Origin: Turritopsis dohrnii
Taxonomy: Eukaryota; Cnidaria; Hydrozoa; Anthoathecata; Oceaniidae
DNA: 64,000 nt
Reading direction: 5' to 3'
Assembly (NCBI GenBank): GCA_027922465.2
Contig: BQMF02000614.1
Span: 147,221-211,220, forward strand
Below are positions 46,701-62,127 of the stretch, one piece after another. The notes beneath the pieces are model-generated. The model did no database searches. It saw only the letters and a program-made list of their open reading frames with translations, and was not told the origin of the DNA. The first letter of the stretch is position 1. The number at the start of each line of letters is the position of its first letter. A program made the translations under genes and the position numbers.

Positions 46701-49700
46701 CAGATGACCAAAACGGTTCCTAGCACTAGAAGTTTTTACCACTTTGTACCCTTGTCCAACTTCAAAGTCGCCACCAAGAGGTTATCAGAAGAAGAAAAAT
46801 ACGACCTAAAGTACGAGTTCAACAACATAGCTCAAGTAACAGTTGCAGAAGTCGAGGTCTTGCAATACATTGGTTGTGTGTATGATCATTTGGGATGGAT
46901 TGGTGTTGTAACAGAGATTGACCTGGAAAACAAAGACCTTCTTGCAAGTTTCTTCATCCTCACTTTCCATCCCCATCTTTTCATTGGCCTGTAATACATG
47001 CTACATGCTGGGTGCCAAATGTTCATCTCCTATCTGGATAGCAGCTCCATCTACAGCTACAGGCAGGCAATATAACGTTCACCCAAAAGATCGGGACAAT
47101 ATCTTGAATTTATGGGAAAAATTTATGTCTTACACAATATTTATGTTCTATCATTCTCCATTAGGTTATTAGTTTATCTTGCTCCTAGAATTTGGAATTA
47201 TGCACCCATTTTTAGAATGGTTTTGAAATTTATAATTCTCAATAAAATTCGGTAGTACAGCAAATGAGCTTTTTTCCCATTATTCTTTATAAGGAAGTGA
47301 GATATTCTCTTTAAAATTCTTAACATTACCTTTTAACATTTTATGTGCCCTTGATCTGACTTGTCTTGATCATAAAATTGAGTCACTATAAGGTGTTGAT
47401 TAGTAACTTCAATTCAAAAAAGTATGTTTTTTCAACATTTTTTATCACAAATAGGGAAAATTGGAAAGTCATTTATTTGAGTTAGGAAAATATAACCAAA
47501 GCAATTTTCCATATATTAGTAGCTATATATATGTAGATAACTTTGGCAAAAAAAATTTTTTCCTATATGTTTGGCAGAATTTTTTATTACATTTTTCTCC
47601 GGGACCGTTGATTTTCATAGAAATTTTCTGATTTCAATTTTAAATCTGGAATTAGAGTATGATGCACTTGAAATTGACTTTTCTTACTATGATTTTTGGA
47701 TTCCTCACCTTCAAAAATGGTCAGGTACCAATTTTCAGGTCAATACTTCCAGTAGAACAAATTTAATTGCTAAAAGACTGACGTCCAGTAACCAGAAAAT
47801 TATGCGGCGCTGAGAAAATAAGCTGAAAAAGGGCCTGGGACCGAGTGTCTATATCTCTGGAACCGCTGGAGGTATTGAGCTGAAATTTGGTACAGGAGTT
47901 TCTCTCATTGATACAAGCTCACATACCAAAAATGAGCAAATTCTGAAGGGGTGGGTGACATTTTCTATTTTTTGTGGTTGATTTCACATGGAATGACCCC
48001 CCCGGGTGTTTCAAGTCACCCCGCTTTATGGTATATGATTTCATACTTGCCAACTTTCTGAAAATGAAATGTGGGACATGGGCGAGTGAAGCGTGCGAAA
48101 ATATTTTGAGTTGGGGTCTGGGGGTGCTGTAAGCTGTAAGGGCAGAGCCGCCTAAGAAATTTTTTTGGACATACGATAGGTTCTAAATAGGTTTAAAACG
48201 GACAGAAACAGTTTTTCTCTGTTTTAAAAGATTTGATTATATATCTAGACAGAAGATCTATGAGGTTATATAATACACAAGGTTATAATAACACATAAAA
48301 TAATTTAAATATAAGTTAATTTATCAGATTTATGTTCATCATTGTATTCTTTTGTAGCTTTTTTAGAGTCTTTAATCAAATGTTTATCTGGTTTGAATTT
48401 ATAGCACGGTGATTTCGATTCTGATCGAGCTAACTGAACTGTTAAAATACTAGTCAATAAATACCTTTGATAAATGGTCAGCAATGAAGGTTGTGCTGAA
48501 CAATAAAATTTGTATGAGGAATTTCAGTCTTTGTCACTTTGGTATCTTTATTCAAATCAACAGATGCTTACATAGAAATAATACTTTGCTGATTAGATGC
48601 AGCTTTGAGAATTGTATTATTTGTATTATAAATGCTTTTCTCGTCTATGGGGTCACAATGCCAGTGAGTGCTATCGTAAGGCTTAGACACTTTGAAACAC
48701 GGAAAAGAGTAAACTATAGGAAAGATGAAAGAAAAAGCAATAATCACAAAATTTTGAGAAATATTTCAGAAATGCCTCAAAAACCTGAAATTATTATTAT
48801 TTCAAAATAATTTCGATATTATCTGATAGAGAAGATCATGGTTTTCTAAAAATATATACTTTGATACCAAAACAAACAATTTCTACAGTGAAATTAAGGA
48901 TATAAAAAATCATGCTTTTTTGTTTACTCACAGGTTAGTGACCTAAATATAAATAGACAGGGTTCGAATTAGAAAATAAATCTTGGTTCACAAAAATAAT
49001 CAACTGTAATAATTGTTTTTCTGATCATTCTCTATCGGTTAGCAGCTTTAAATAAGATCTGAAATGAGGGAGTGGCAAGATGTGGGCAGGTAATTTGGAG
49101 ATGGTTTGTGTTGTTGGTGTGGTTGCTTGTGTTCTCATTAGTTACTTTCCTTCCTCCACGTGGTTTTATCATTGCATGTGATATTTGAAAATTGAAGAAT
49201 CACTGTTACATGGTGCATTTTTTACAAAAGATTCCATATCCCCTAGAGTATCGTCAAGATTGGTGGTATGATAACAGTAGTAGAATGAGATGTGGATCTG
49301 AACATTAATATGGTTGTTTCAATGTGAAACAAGGGCCATATGGCACAAAATGATAGCAGCCTTTCAAAACTAATTCGTAATATGCAAACCAAATATATAG
49401 ATCTAAACTTATTCATTTGAAATTCCACGTAAGATTTTGTTATCATTCATCTCTTGACCAAAGTAACACTTAATGTTATACCTTCCAATATACATTTTTA
49501 GAAAGATTTAAAGTGTAAATGGTTAAGAAATCATTTGCTACAAACAAAAGAATTATGCATAATGCATGAAGTGTAACCATGGAAATGTATAACTCAAAAT
49601 TGGTTTTGTGAAGAATATAATATAATGTTAGAGCCAAAAGAAACATAAAATCAAAAAACACAACAACATCAGATAAAAGCGAAAAATCCATCGGAAAACT

Positions 49701-52700
49701 TTTAAACTTTGATTGAAAACAAAAAAATATACAAAATCAAAAAGCATTTAAAAAAAGGTGAACAAGAGAAATGGCAAGCTCTTATCTAACAGCAATGTTA
49801 AAAAGCATGATGAAGATTTGAAATTCTGAAACGATTAAGTGAAGATAACCTTAAGATAATCTTACCTAACCTATCCTCTTAAATATAACATCTCTTAAAT
49901 GATTGTTATTATGTTTTTGTTGGTACTAATATTCAAACATACTAGTTTTTCTGAAATGGGCTTGATAGTTTCATATTTTAATCGGCATCTCTTCCAAAAA
50001 TAAACTGAAATGAATCATTTCTCTACTTTTATAAATGATGGTTAAGCAGCAGCTAAGCCTCCAAATTGTTTTTATGAGTATACAAACTCATTTGTGTTAA
50101 CGGTCCAAATGTTTTCAATGACTTTTGCTCGTGTCCAGCCCATACAGTAGATAGTGTTTGTGTGTTTAATTTATCCGATGCTAATTTCATGCAACCTTAA
50201 CACCAAAGCACTTGGCAGACTGTCATTGGATGCCTCTCATTCTGAATCTTATGAAAATCTGCTAACTTTCTCTATCACCTCCCTTGCTTAGGCAAGTGCT
50301 GTAAAGTAATCATTGCTCTATATGGGGGAGTATTATTGCTTATTTGTCATATATATTATTTTATATAAATGGGCCTCAATATATGACAGCAAACCTAAAC
50401 TAAATCCACTTTATTCATTTTTTTAAAATGAGAATTTTTACGGGATGACCATTTGAAAACTAGATTTATGTTCTTCCATGGACCCTGTAAGTGGTTTAGC
50501 TGAAAAGCAAATTTAAAGAAGAAATAACTATAGAAATATACGAAAGAAAGATTTTAGTGGAAGAGTTGGTTGCTATAAAGCAAAAGGTAACTAACAAAAG
50601 ACAACAGCTGTCACTGTTGTTGTCTTTACCAATCAAAAGTGTTTCTAGAAAAAACAGTACAGTTTTGAAAAGTCAACTTAATTATAAGATACATTATACA
50701 CATGTAAATCTTGATCTGCACAAATAAGATATTATATTGAAAAGAGGTTGTGATAAGGTATTGACTACTGAGATGGCTGCTTGGAAATGTTTTACATAAT
50801 GATTTTAGTGAAAGTTATGACAAGATGTTTTCAACCTGATGATTCTCTTATAATTTAAGTGTCAATGGAAATGTGGACGTAATCTTATCTGCTGTTAAAC
50901 TTTTCGAGTTGCTTGCTGTTAATACTAATGGCCCGTTACAAGATCATGAAACAATATCATCACTGCAGCAGTTGGAAGAATGCTTTTCATTTTATTTCAA
51001 AAAGTGCGCAGCAGCGGAGAGATATGTTTCTTCTAAAGATATTTTTGAACAAATTGTTAAAGCTTCCAAGACAGTTTCTGGTGTACAGGTATAGAATTTT
51101 CAATGAGATATCTTAACCACTTTCAAATTCTTCGTGTTAACTGTTTACCGAGTCTATACATTATTTCAACTAAACTACATTAGCTTGATTTTTTGTCTCG
51201 ATTTCATCATTAGTATGATGTTGGTGGTAATGCTGCTTTAATGGGTTTGAAAATGTTATATTCAAATAAAAATAGTTCGGTATGTTTTTCTCTTTCATAA
51301 CTTCATTGAGTATTATTATTATTTAGCATATTTATATAATATAATATAGTATAGTATTTGTTTTTCTTCTTATTTTTCTACTGGTCTATATAAAATTGCC
51401 ACTGTTTCATGTCTCCATTATTCCAATGGTTGTGGTAATTTATTGCAGCCCTTGATCAGTGCCAACTTACCCTTGCTTATAATGATTTGGGACTGATATA
51501 ACTTATAAGTGAAATTATGCAATGCTGTCAGAATAGTGTAAGCTTTAAGTTTTGTTGTCAGTTTGAAGAAGGTTTGTTTTCGTAAAGGACATTTTATTAT
51601 GTTCAGTAAATTTACTCATCAAAGGTCCTGCTTGGTGCACCAATAGGTCCACAGTTAAAGGCAATGCTCGACACGAGAATCCATACACCGAAAACACTAC
51701 TACAAGATTCTGATGAATACCATTTGATACTTGAGTACAAAAAAGGAGATGTATGGCGAGGACATGAGTCGAAGTGTGCGAATAGATTCATCATTTCACA
51801 CGATAATGCCAATGGTCAAATGGCAGCAATGGACAGATTTTTCGGTAAGGTTTGGTTCAGAAAATGGAAATTCGGAAAATCTTGATGCCTATAAACATTT
51901 GCCAATCAATATGTTGTCAAGAGTTGCTTTAAGTTTCATTGAATTTATTCGATCACTTTCATTTGATCTTCCTACTTTTCACGAGTTATGTGACGAGTTA
52001 TGTGACGCTCCAGGTGATTTTGATAACAATCAATGAATATCATTGTCAAAATCGACAAGAAAAACTTTTTGTTATTCAATAGATTGATAACGCTTATATA
52101 ATGCAGAGATATGTGTAATGTTATCGGAAAATAATATTTGAAGGGTGTTTAGGAGTAACTTCTCATATTCCAAACATTTTAGTGAGAACTCTCGTTAAGG
52201 TGTTTGAAGGACTGAGGCAAGAGTTGCTTCTTAACTCAATCACTCAAACAAATTTGTTTGCACCATGAAATTCACTGATACGGGCGTTGATCATGGCGCT
52301 TCCATTTTGTCAATGTTATCTCTCCTTTTTTACATAGATTCATTGGATGAATATCAACCTGATTTGATTGTTATATCTGGACTTCATCTTCTGGAAGGAC
52401 AGTCAGATGCATTAAAGCAAGAAAAGTTATTGCAGCTCCGAACTCGATTGTTAAAAATACCCACTCACATTCCCATTCATTTAGAGTTAGCTAGTATGAC
52501 TTCACCCGAGTTTGTCCGAAGTGTTTCCCACCAAATTTTTCCAGTAATTGATTCTATAGGTCTAAATGAGCAGGAGCTGTCGTTTTTGTCATTATCAATG
52601 AAGGGACCGGGAACGTCTATCGAGATGAGTCAATGGCCGCCAGAAATAGGCAAAGCATATTGTTGATTTCAATTACCTTATCGGGGATAATTTCATCAGG

Positions 52701-53295
52701 GAAAAGTGACGAAATTTGTAAAATTTTGAAAAATGACGAAATTTTCCTCGACGTAAATTTTCCCCGACGAAATTATCTCCAATATGATATCTTGTTTTAT
52801 ATAAGGGTGCTTTGATCAATGACAAGGGATTACGTTTCTTTAGGTTTAATGGCTGACGCTTTAGATTGGCTTTTGCAAACATTTGGGAGAGATTCGAAGA
52901 TATCGTCTGCAAACTCAAGGTTAACGCGTGTGCATTTTCACTGTCTCACCTATCATATTATTGCAGCATATCCAGATACTTGGGGTAGTAACTTGGCCGC
53001 GACTGCAGCTGGTTCTAGGGCTGCATCTCGCCAGGCGTGTGATAAGGAACACCTCGAAAGCATAGACGTTGAGTTGCGAACACCGAAAATATTCGCACGA
53101 TCTGTGAACTACTGGGAATTGAGACGATTTTTAGTTAAAAGAGACCAAGCTAATCCGGTGACGTCATGGCGAAATAACGGTGTTTTGTATTCGTTTAGTG
53201 CTGTCCTTGTATGCAAGAATCCGAAAAGAACAGTCGGCTTAGGTGATTGTATCTCGGCTACTGGATTACAATACTCGGAACATTTAAGGAAATGA
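43716..53295 (+). CDS. ADPGK: ADP-dependent glucokinase
   Basis: Exons 43716-43894, 50860-51088, 51214-51279, 51625-51844, 52338-52649 and 52844-53295, in phase, 485 aa (482 from the second Met; human 497). ADPGK uses ADP to phosphorylate glucose and is anchored in the ER membrane; the hydrophobic stretch HFLIASLTALLIYT at residues 10-23 fits this. Family blocks: AVGVNGNVDVILS, CAAAERYVS, VGGNAALMG, VLLGAPIGPQL, HLILEYKKGDVW, CANRFIISHDNANG, PDLIVISGLHLLEGQ, HLELASMTSPEF, GLNEQELSFLS, RVHFHCLTYHI, and RTVGLGDCIS with the catalytic Asp in GxGD. Intron 1 (7 kb) is full of transposons. Intron 5 starts with GC instead of GT, since only that junction joins PPEIG to LMADALDWLL in frame. Confidence 0.95.
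45419..48008. mobile_element. Inner DNA transposon B, 2.6 kb, with about 620-640 bp terminal inverted repeats
   Basis: Left arm 45419-46040 and right arm 47365-48008 are near-perfect reverse complements. Shared landmarks are GGGTCATTCCATG at the tips, CACCCACCCCTTCAGAATTT and CTGGAACCGCTGGAGGTATT. TTTCAAGT (45411-45418, 48009-48016) flanks both ends, an 8-bp duplication if the tips are CACCC; up to 16 bases can be counted as repeated because the target itself continues CACCCC. B sits inside the right terminal repeat of element A. Between the arms lies a decayed gene of the FSDG family. Confidence 0.85.
46135..47140 (+). pseudogene. Decayed gene of the FSDG/QYKN uncharacterised family, putative transposase of element B
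   Basis: Pieces in three frames read in order VNLKPDEAIVIGDFAENYSF (46148), then KSHSICFISDDLNHD ending at a stop (46306), HYFSDGCAGQYKNCRNVLNL (46391) and, after a frameshift near 46478, TWSFFAPSHGMSPCNGIGGT, a stop, RPTSKQILTG, FYHFVPLSNFKVATKRLSEE (46735) and HPHFPSPSFHWP. I recognise this as a family widespread in cnidarian and arthropod gene sets and usually labelled uncharacterised. Asp in GDFAEN (46186) and Asp in FSDG (46403) could be the first two acidic residues of an RNase H-like fold. Its position between the long arms suggests it moves the element. At least three frameshifts and two stops make this copy dead. Confidence 0.7.
48037..50859. other. Rest of ADPGK intron 1; nothing recognised
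   Basis: AT-rich intronic sequence. The region 48050-48250 has a GC-richer stretch (GTGGGACATGGGCGAGTG) with no match elsewhere in the window. Short frames look like chance. Confidence 0.35.
52680..52790. mobile_element. Fold-back MITE inside ADPGK intron 5
   Basis: GGGATAATTTCATCAGGGAA at the left is inverted at the right as TTCCCCGACGAAATTATCTC, with internal GACGAAATTT motifs. It fills more than half of the 194-base intron. The same family occurs at 8975-9047. Confidence 0.75.
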
Positions 53296-53620
53296 TTTAT
53301 CAGCTGTCTTTATTTTTTGTTTTTTAAAGGATTTTCTTTAGTATAGTGGTCGCCATTTGAACATTTCATTGAATATACATCTTCTTATGGACTTTTTCTT
53401 ATTTCCTGCTTCCAAAGAAATTCAAACACCAGTTTTGAACATCATCCCAACTCTTTTCCCAATTTTCTGACATAGATTATGTCTGTAATATTATGAGAAA
53501 AATGGAAGATATTTCGTCTTACTAATAACATCTGAGTGAACGATACAATATTTTGTCCCTACATTCAATCATTTCAAACCAATTTGATAGTCTGATGTGG
53601 TGATATAAACCATGCCACAA

Positions 53621-53626
53621 AATAAA
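53621..53626 (+). terminator. Candidate polyadenylation signal of ADPGK
   Basis: AATAAA about 330 bases after the ADPGK stop and before the EEIG first coding exon. Plausible by position only. Confidence 0.35.
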
Positions 53627-53964
53627 CTTAGTAGTTCACAACACGGAGGAGAGTGTGTCCGTGTGTCGTCGTCATCAATTTTCTCCTTCCTATTAATTTG
53701 GTAGAAGATACTTTCAAATCAATAAGTAAATAAACTATCATTTGCGCGGTCATTAACGATAACATAAAAATTTCAGGAATGGTATGTTATTATTCACAGT
53801 AAAGTTGGCCATGTACAAACATAAATTTTTGTTTTTAATCCTGGCCATGAAAATACAAAATCTGGGCAAGAATGCATGACTTAAAGCTATTATAATCTAA
53901 AACTTTTTAAGATAATTGACATACTTTTCAGTTTTATGTTATGAGTATCAACCTTTTTGAATGA

Positions 53965-57639
<3,675 letters not shown>

Positions 57640-60450
57640 GCTCATTCCAATTGAAGATCGATTCAAAACTCTATGAAAGAAAATATTGGTTAAGAATACG
57701 GTGGTGAATCGGTATTTCATCCTGATTTTTAAAGTATGGGCTGAATTACGGTACGAGTCGTGGTTGGTTAGGATTTATTTCAGGGATGTTTGTAACATTG
57801 TTCTAACGATTGTTTGTAGATCATAATGTATTTATGCCATGTAAAATGATTGACTGTCTGTTTTCTCCTAAAACGAAAGTGAAAAGAAGAAGAAAATACT
57901 CTCCAACTCCCAAGATTGTTCCTTTTTTTACTTGTCTTGAAATATTTTTTTCTTATCAGAATTTATTGCAATATTTTTCCAATATTTACTGGTTAATATA
58001 TAATATATAAACATTGTAAACGTCTATAAATTTAAACCATAAAGTGTAGAAATTTTTTATATTATATATAGTTATATAATAATGACAGTGGGCAGGTCTC
58101 CGTAACACTTGTTCATTGTCGCGTGAGTTAGGTAAGGTAAGATTAGTCGTGTGTAACTGACGTAATAGAAATTATGTGTAGGGGACTGCTAAGAGCTTGA
58201 AAAGTACCAATGAAGGGATAGTAACTTCGGATCGAAAAGCCCAACTGAACAAATTCAGGCACAAATTAATAAGATTTAAGAGCGTTGAATTATTGTCTAT
58301 TTTGAAGATTATAACATTGCCTTTGATTTCCTCTTCGTATTTCAATTTATTCCTGCAGTTTTGCTATCAGGAACGATATTATCTACTTGTGCTATTTACA
58401 CCGACAGGATCCCAACAGATTCGAATATGGAATCTTAAGTGAGACGGCCGAATTCATTGTGACGACTCGTTTGATGCTGTGACTTATGAAAATAACTATT
58501 TATTTACTTTTGGCTTTGAGTGGCGCTATAACTGCCTGATGATCTTTAATCACTTCAAGGTGATCAACAGATCAAGATTTGTAACGAATTCTGTTCGCAA
58601 GTTAAAATTCTCAGTCAGTTGGGATCTTGTATGGAATCATGAGTTTAACATTGTACTCTAGCCATTATGAATTAACTTTCCAGACATTTCCGAACTGAAA
58701 CAGTGTAGCTATTTTGCTAGACAATTTTTACGCCAGCTTTATTGTTCTCATTCTTTTAGTTGGGTTGCACTGTTTTTCCTGCATTTGTGTTGTTTTTTTT
58801 TTGACAAGATTGAACTATCATTTTTTATATTGTTTGTTAATGTTATTACTATTATTATTTTAAATTTCCTTCCACAAACTACACACAAACGCACCAGGGA
58901 CATGTTTCACGTACACTTCACTTTCGCAGATGTTTTTTTGTTGTTCTTGGATGAATCTTCGATTAGAATGGGAATTTGTTTTTCTTTTATTTAGTTTATT
59001 TGTTTTTCTATAAGTTCCTATGATGATGATTCAGCAATTTTGTTAGAACGACTTTAGTTTTACCCCAATGTTTTTGTTGTGTTTATTTCTTTTATTATTC
59101 TGGTTTGCTTTTGTTGTTGTTGTTTTAGTCTTTGAATTTGTTCGTTTGTTTTGCTTAACCGTTTCTGTTACTGATGCTGGAAAATCTGTAGAAGAGTGCA
59201 TACGCGAATCACTTCATCCACACTGTCTGACAAGTTTTTCTCAAACAATCTCTGTTTTTTGTATTTTTAAAGTTAACATAGCGTATGAAGTTTGTTCGAG
59301 GCTGGCCTCGACTACATGCTGTGCATGTTTTAATCCTGAAATATCAAAACGACTTCAGAATTCAGACATAACAGAACGGTTAAGCAAAAAAAGTAAATAA
59401 ATAAAACGAACATCGTTTACTTTTGGTTTTGTTTGTAAACTTTCGCGTTTTTTTGTTTTGGGAAACAGTCTAAGCGACATGTTCGGTCATTGCTTTCGTT
59501 TACTGCTCGTTTTTTTACGAAGAGTGCCGAACAAGTTCTGTTACCTCACATGATTCTCGCATGCAAGGTTTATTATTAGGATGCACGATTATGTATTTAC
59601 TTTTTATGTTTGCTTGAATGCCAAAAGAGAAGGTCATGTGTTTGTTTACTTGCTTTATTAGTTTATTTTCTAATCCCAATCTTTTTCTCTCTCAATTTGA
59701 AACCATGGTCTGTTACTGACCAATCAGGAGGCAGGATACATAAGCACGTGGTACACTTGGCATCAATTTTTTTAAACTATTTGGAATCTTTGTCACATCA
59801 TGTTATCCCAAGACGTTTACAAATAGATTCTGGATTCAGCTTTGAGGATTTTGCGTACGTAGTCATGGTTACAACTAGTTCCTTCTTTACATATCTTCTA
59901 CCATTTTCTCTGACCATCAAACTTTTATGGTGTAGACCCTATAAAATTTGTTTGGTTAAACAAGCATTATAACGGATTATTTTTCAAATTCTTTTATAAG
60001 AGTTTTCACCATGAAGCTTATCTCTGTAATTGCTAGATATACACTTTAACACCTTTTCAATATCCTATTCACACATATTCTTCGAATTACAAATGTATTT
60101 CTGCGTTACCTAGCAACATATAATCATTTCACAAGTTGAAATCATGCTTACCATGAGTACTCATCGAAAAAAAAAAAAATATCAGATGAAATAAAAATTT
60201 TTGTTGAACTTGTTACTACTTTCTAACACTTTATAAAGAAAAGTGATTAAAAAGGATATTCAACAGAATAACAATACATTTTGTATTGCCAAGCAAACAG
60301 TAGCTGCGTGTGGAAAAATAAGATTTTATTTGTGGTGATAATACTTAAACGAGTTATTGATATATCTGAGGTGAATGTCGACGTGGCTATTCTATTTCAT
60401 AAGAAAATACATTTTCATTCATCTGCTATAAAAGTTATGTGAACGTCAAT
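57640..60450. other. EEIG 3' side and intergenic region; no gene recognised
   Basis: T-rich sequence, probably the EEIG 3' UTR in part, with several plus-strand frames (58197-58442, 59068-59400, 59610-59972) rich in Phe and Leu that show no family motif. A chance origin is most likely. Confidence 0.35.
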
Positions 60451-62127
60451 ATGAAGGCTAACGAAGAATTTGAAGAAACGGTAGGTTTTGCAAAACTTTT
60501 TCATATAACAGTGTTGTTTTTTCTTCCTTTTTTTCATAATTTCTCATTACTCCCGAATGATTAATAAACCAAGAAGTAGTTGACGGGGGTTTGCATCGAC
60601 AAATGTTATGTTTTCGATTCTCAAAAATTTCTCAAAGATGTAGAAATCTTCGCTGAAATTGTTCTAAAATATAAATGTATTTTGGAAACTCTTGTTGCTA
60701 AATAAGTAAGTAAATAACCGGGAGTTTTTAGTCCTTGGGCTTCCATCCGTAATGGTTGGTTCTTTCGCCCGCCGACTTGCAACTAGTAATTGACTTACCG
60801 CCCCAAAGATACGTATGGCATTGCTCTTACTTGCCCAAAGGCCAGTGTGCAGTCAGTGCAATTATTGGAGTGAAGTTTATTTTAACCCCACTTTGCCACT
60901 GAGCAGTCAAAAGACCTGTGGTTGACGCTTCATGTTTTCACAAAAATCGTGTCCATTACATCTATTGCACGCTATGAAAGTGCTATAAAAGTGGGAATTT
61001 GACCGCGATTTTGTCAGCTTCAAGTAAAAAGACTACACAAATTTCTAAATAGTTATGTTTTTGGTATTAACCTTGTTTAAATTAAATTAGTTTGGGTTAG
61101 AGAGGATAAGGGTCAAGCTATGCCTTATTTTTCTGACCATTATTAACAGCTTTCAACCGGGATGTTCAGCAAGTTAAAAACGATAAATATAACGTCATGT
61201 ACTCCTGCTGTGGACTACAACGAACCTCTAAATGGCTGGGTGTAACAGGCTAAACTTATTTAAAGGCGAGGTTAATCTATTTTCAAAACACAGACTAATT
61301 ATGGATATTATAAATCGAAATCCAAAACGATGCTGACAATTTTCACTAGTGTTCTAAGTAACTTAGATCCTTTTCAGAATTTTCATAAAATTTCAGACGA
61401 CATAAGAACAAACCGAGATTCAGATTTTTGGCGCCCATCATATTTTTTTTACAGAAACATATAGGAATTTCTTTTTGTTTTTTGGGATGTATTTTATCAA
61501 AAAATCGGCTGAGGGTACGAGGTTGTTATTCACTTTATCTTGGCGTATAGCCGATAATTGATTTTGGAATATTTTGGGAAATCTTTCATTAAGACTTTTT
61601 TTGTTTCGGCAAATTTGAAACAACGTAGTCATGTAACACAGAGGGTAGAGTATCAAGTTATTTTACTTGTTATTTCTCATATATCCATATGTTTTGGTGT
61701 TTAACTCAAACAACTAAAAAAAAGTTAGTTCTCAATCTCGAATTCATGGCCTTTTTGATAGACCGACGGCAAGAAACTTTATATCGAGGTTGAGTTATGT
61801 CTATGTTCATTTTAACAATATGCGATTCTTTTGCAGCAAAATTCGATTTCATCTGACTCATTATCATCAGCTGACAGCATCGGATATGAATCGGGTAAAG
61901 AAGACACCAATTCCGGAATATTATCACGTGTCACAAGTAATGCATTGAACACGACCACCAGTATACTCGGTGGAATAAAAACCGCTTCGGTTAGCGGTAT
62001 AAACGGCGCCACTTGGATCACTGGTTCCGCTATTTCAACATCGTGTGGTTTAGTGAAAGGCATTGGTGCATATGTTCTACCCACTCGACTATTTGGAACT
62101 GATGGACAAAAAGACAAAGCTGATTAG
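60451..62127 (+). CDS. TMEM263: TMEM263-like small glycine-rich membrane protein
   Basis: Exon 1 60451-60480 (MKANEEFEET, donor GTAGGT) joins exon 2 61837-62127 after TTTTGCAG, giving 106 aa (human TMEM263, formerly C12orf23, is 116). The family signature is visible: GILSRVTSNAL, a Gly/Ala/Ser/Thr-rich segment with two weakly hydrophobic stretches (ILGGIKTASVSGINGATWIT and SCGLVKGIGAYVL), and a Lys/Asp-rich end GQKDKAD. The acidic, Ser-rich N-terminus differs from vertebrates. TMEM263 is a poorly understood membrane protein linked to growth in vertebrates. The ATG is preceded by AACGTCAAT and the first exon is very short, so a 5' UTR exon is not required. An AATAAA lies at 62343-62348. Confidence 0.85.

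Larger units (their letters stand above)
44261..48036. mobile_element. Outer DNA transposon A in ADPGK intron 1, TIR with GGGGTGACTTGAAACA
   Basis: The left end ATACCGAAAACGGGGTGACT (44261) and the inverted right end ATACCATAAAGCGGGGTGAC (to 48036) match with small changes; GGGGTGACTTGAAACA is identical on both sides. TA lies outside each end. Removing the inner element B leaves about 1.19 kb without an ORF, so A is non-autonomous. Confidence 0.75.

Noticed and set aside
47571..47813. 80-residue plus-strand frame
   Set aside because: It lies wholly in the right inverted arm of element B, and its mirror exists in the left arm, so it is not an independent gene.
60690..60960. Possible second SINE near TAAGTAAGTAAATAA
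   Set aside because: No B box was found, and the body does not match the SINE at 33 kb.
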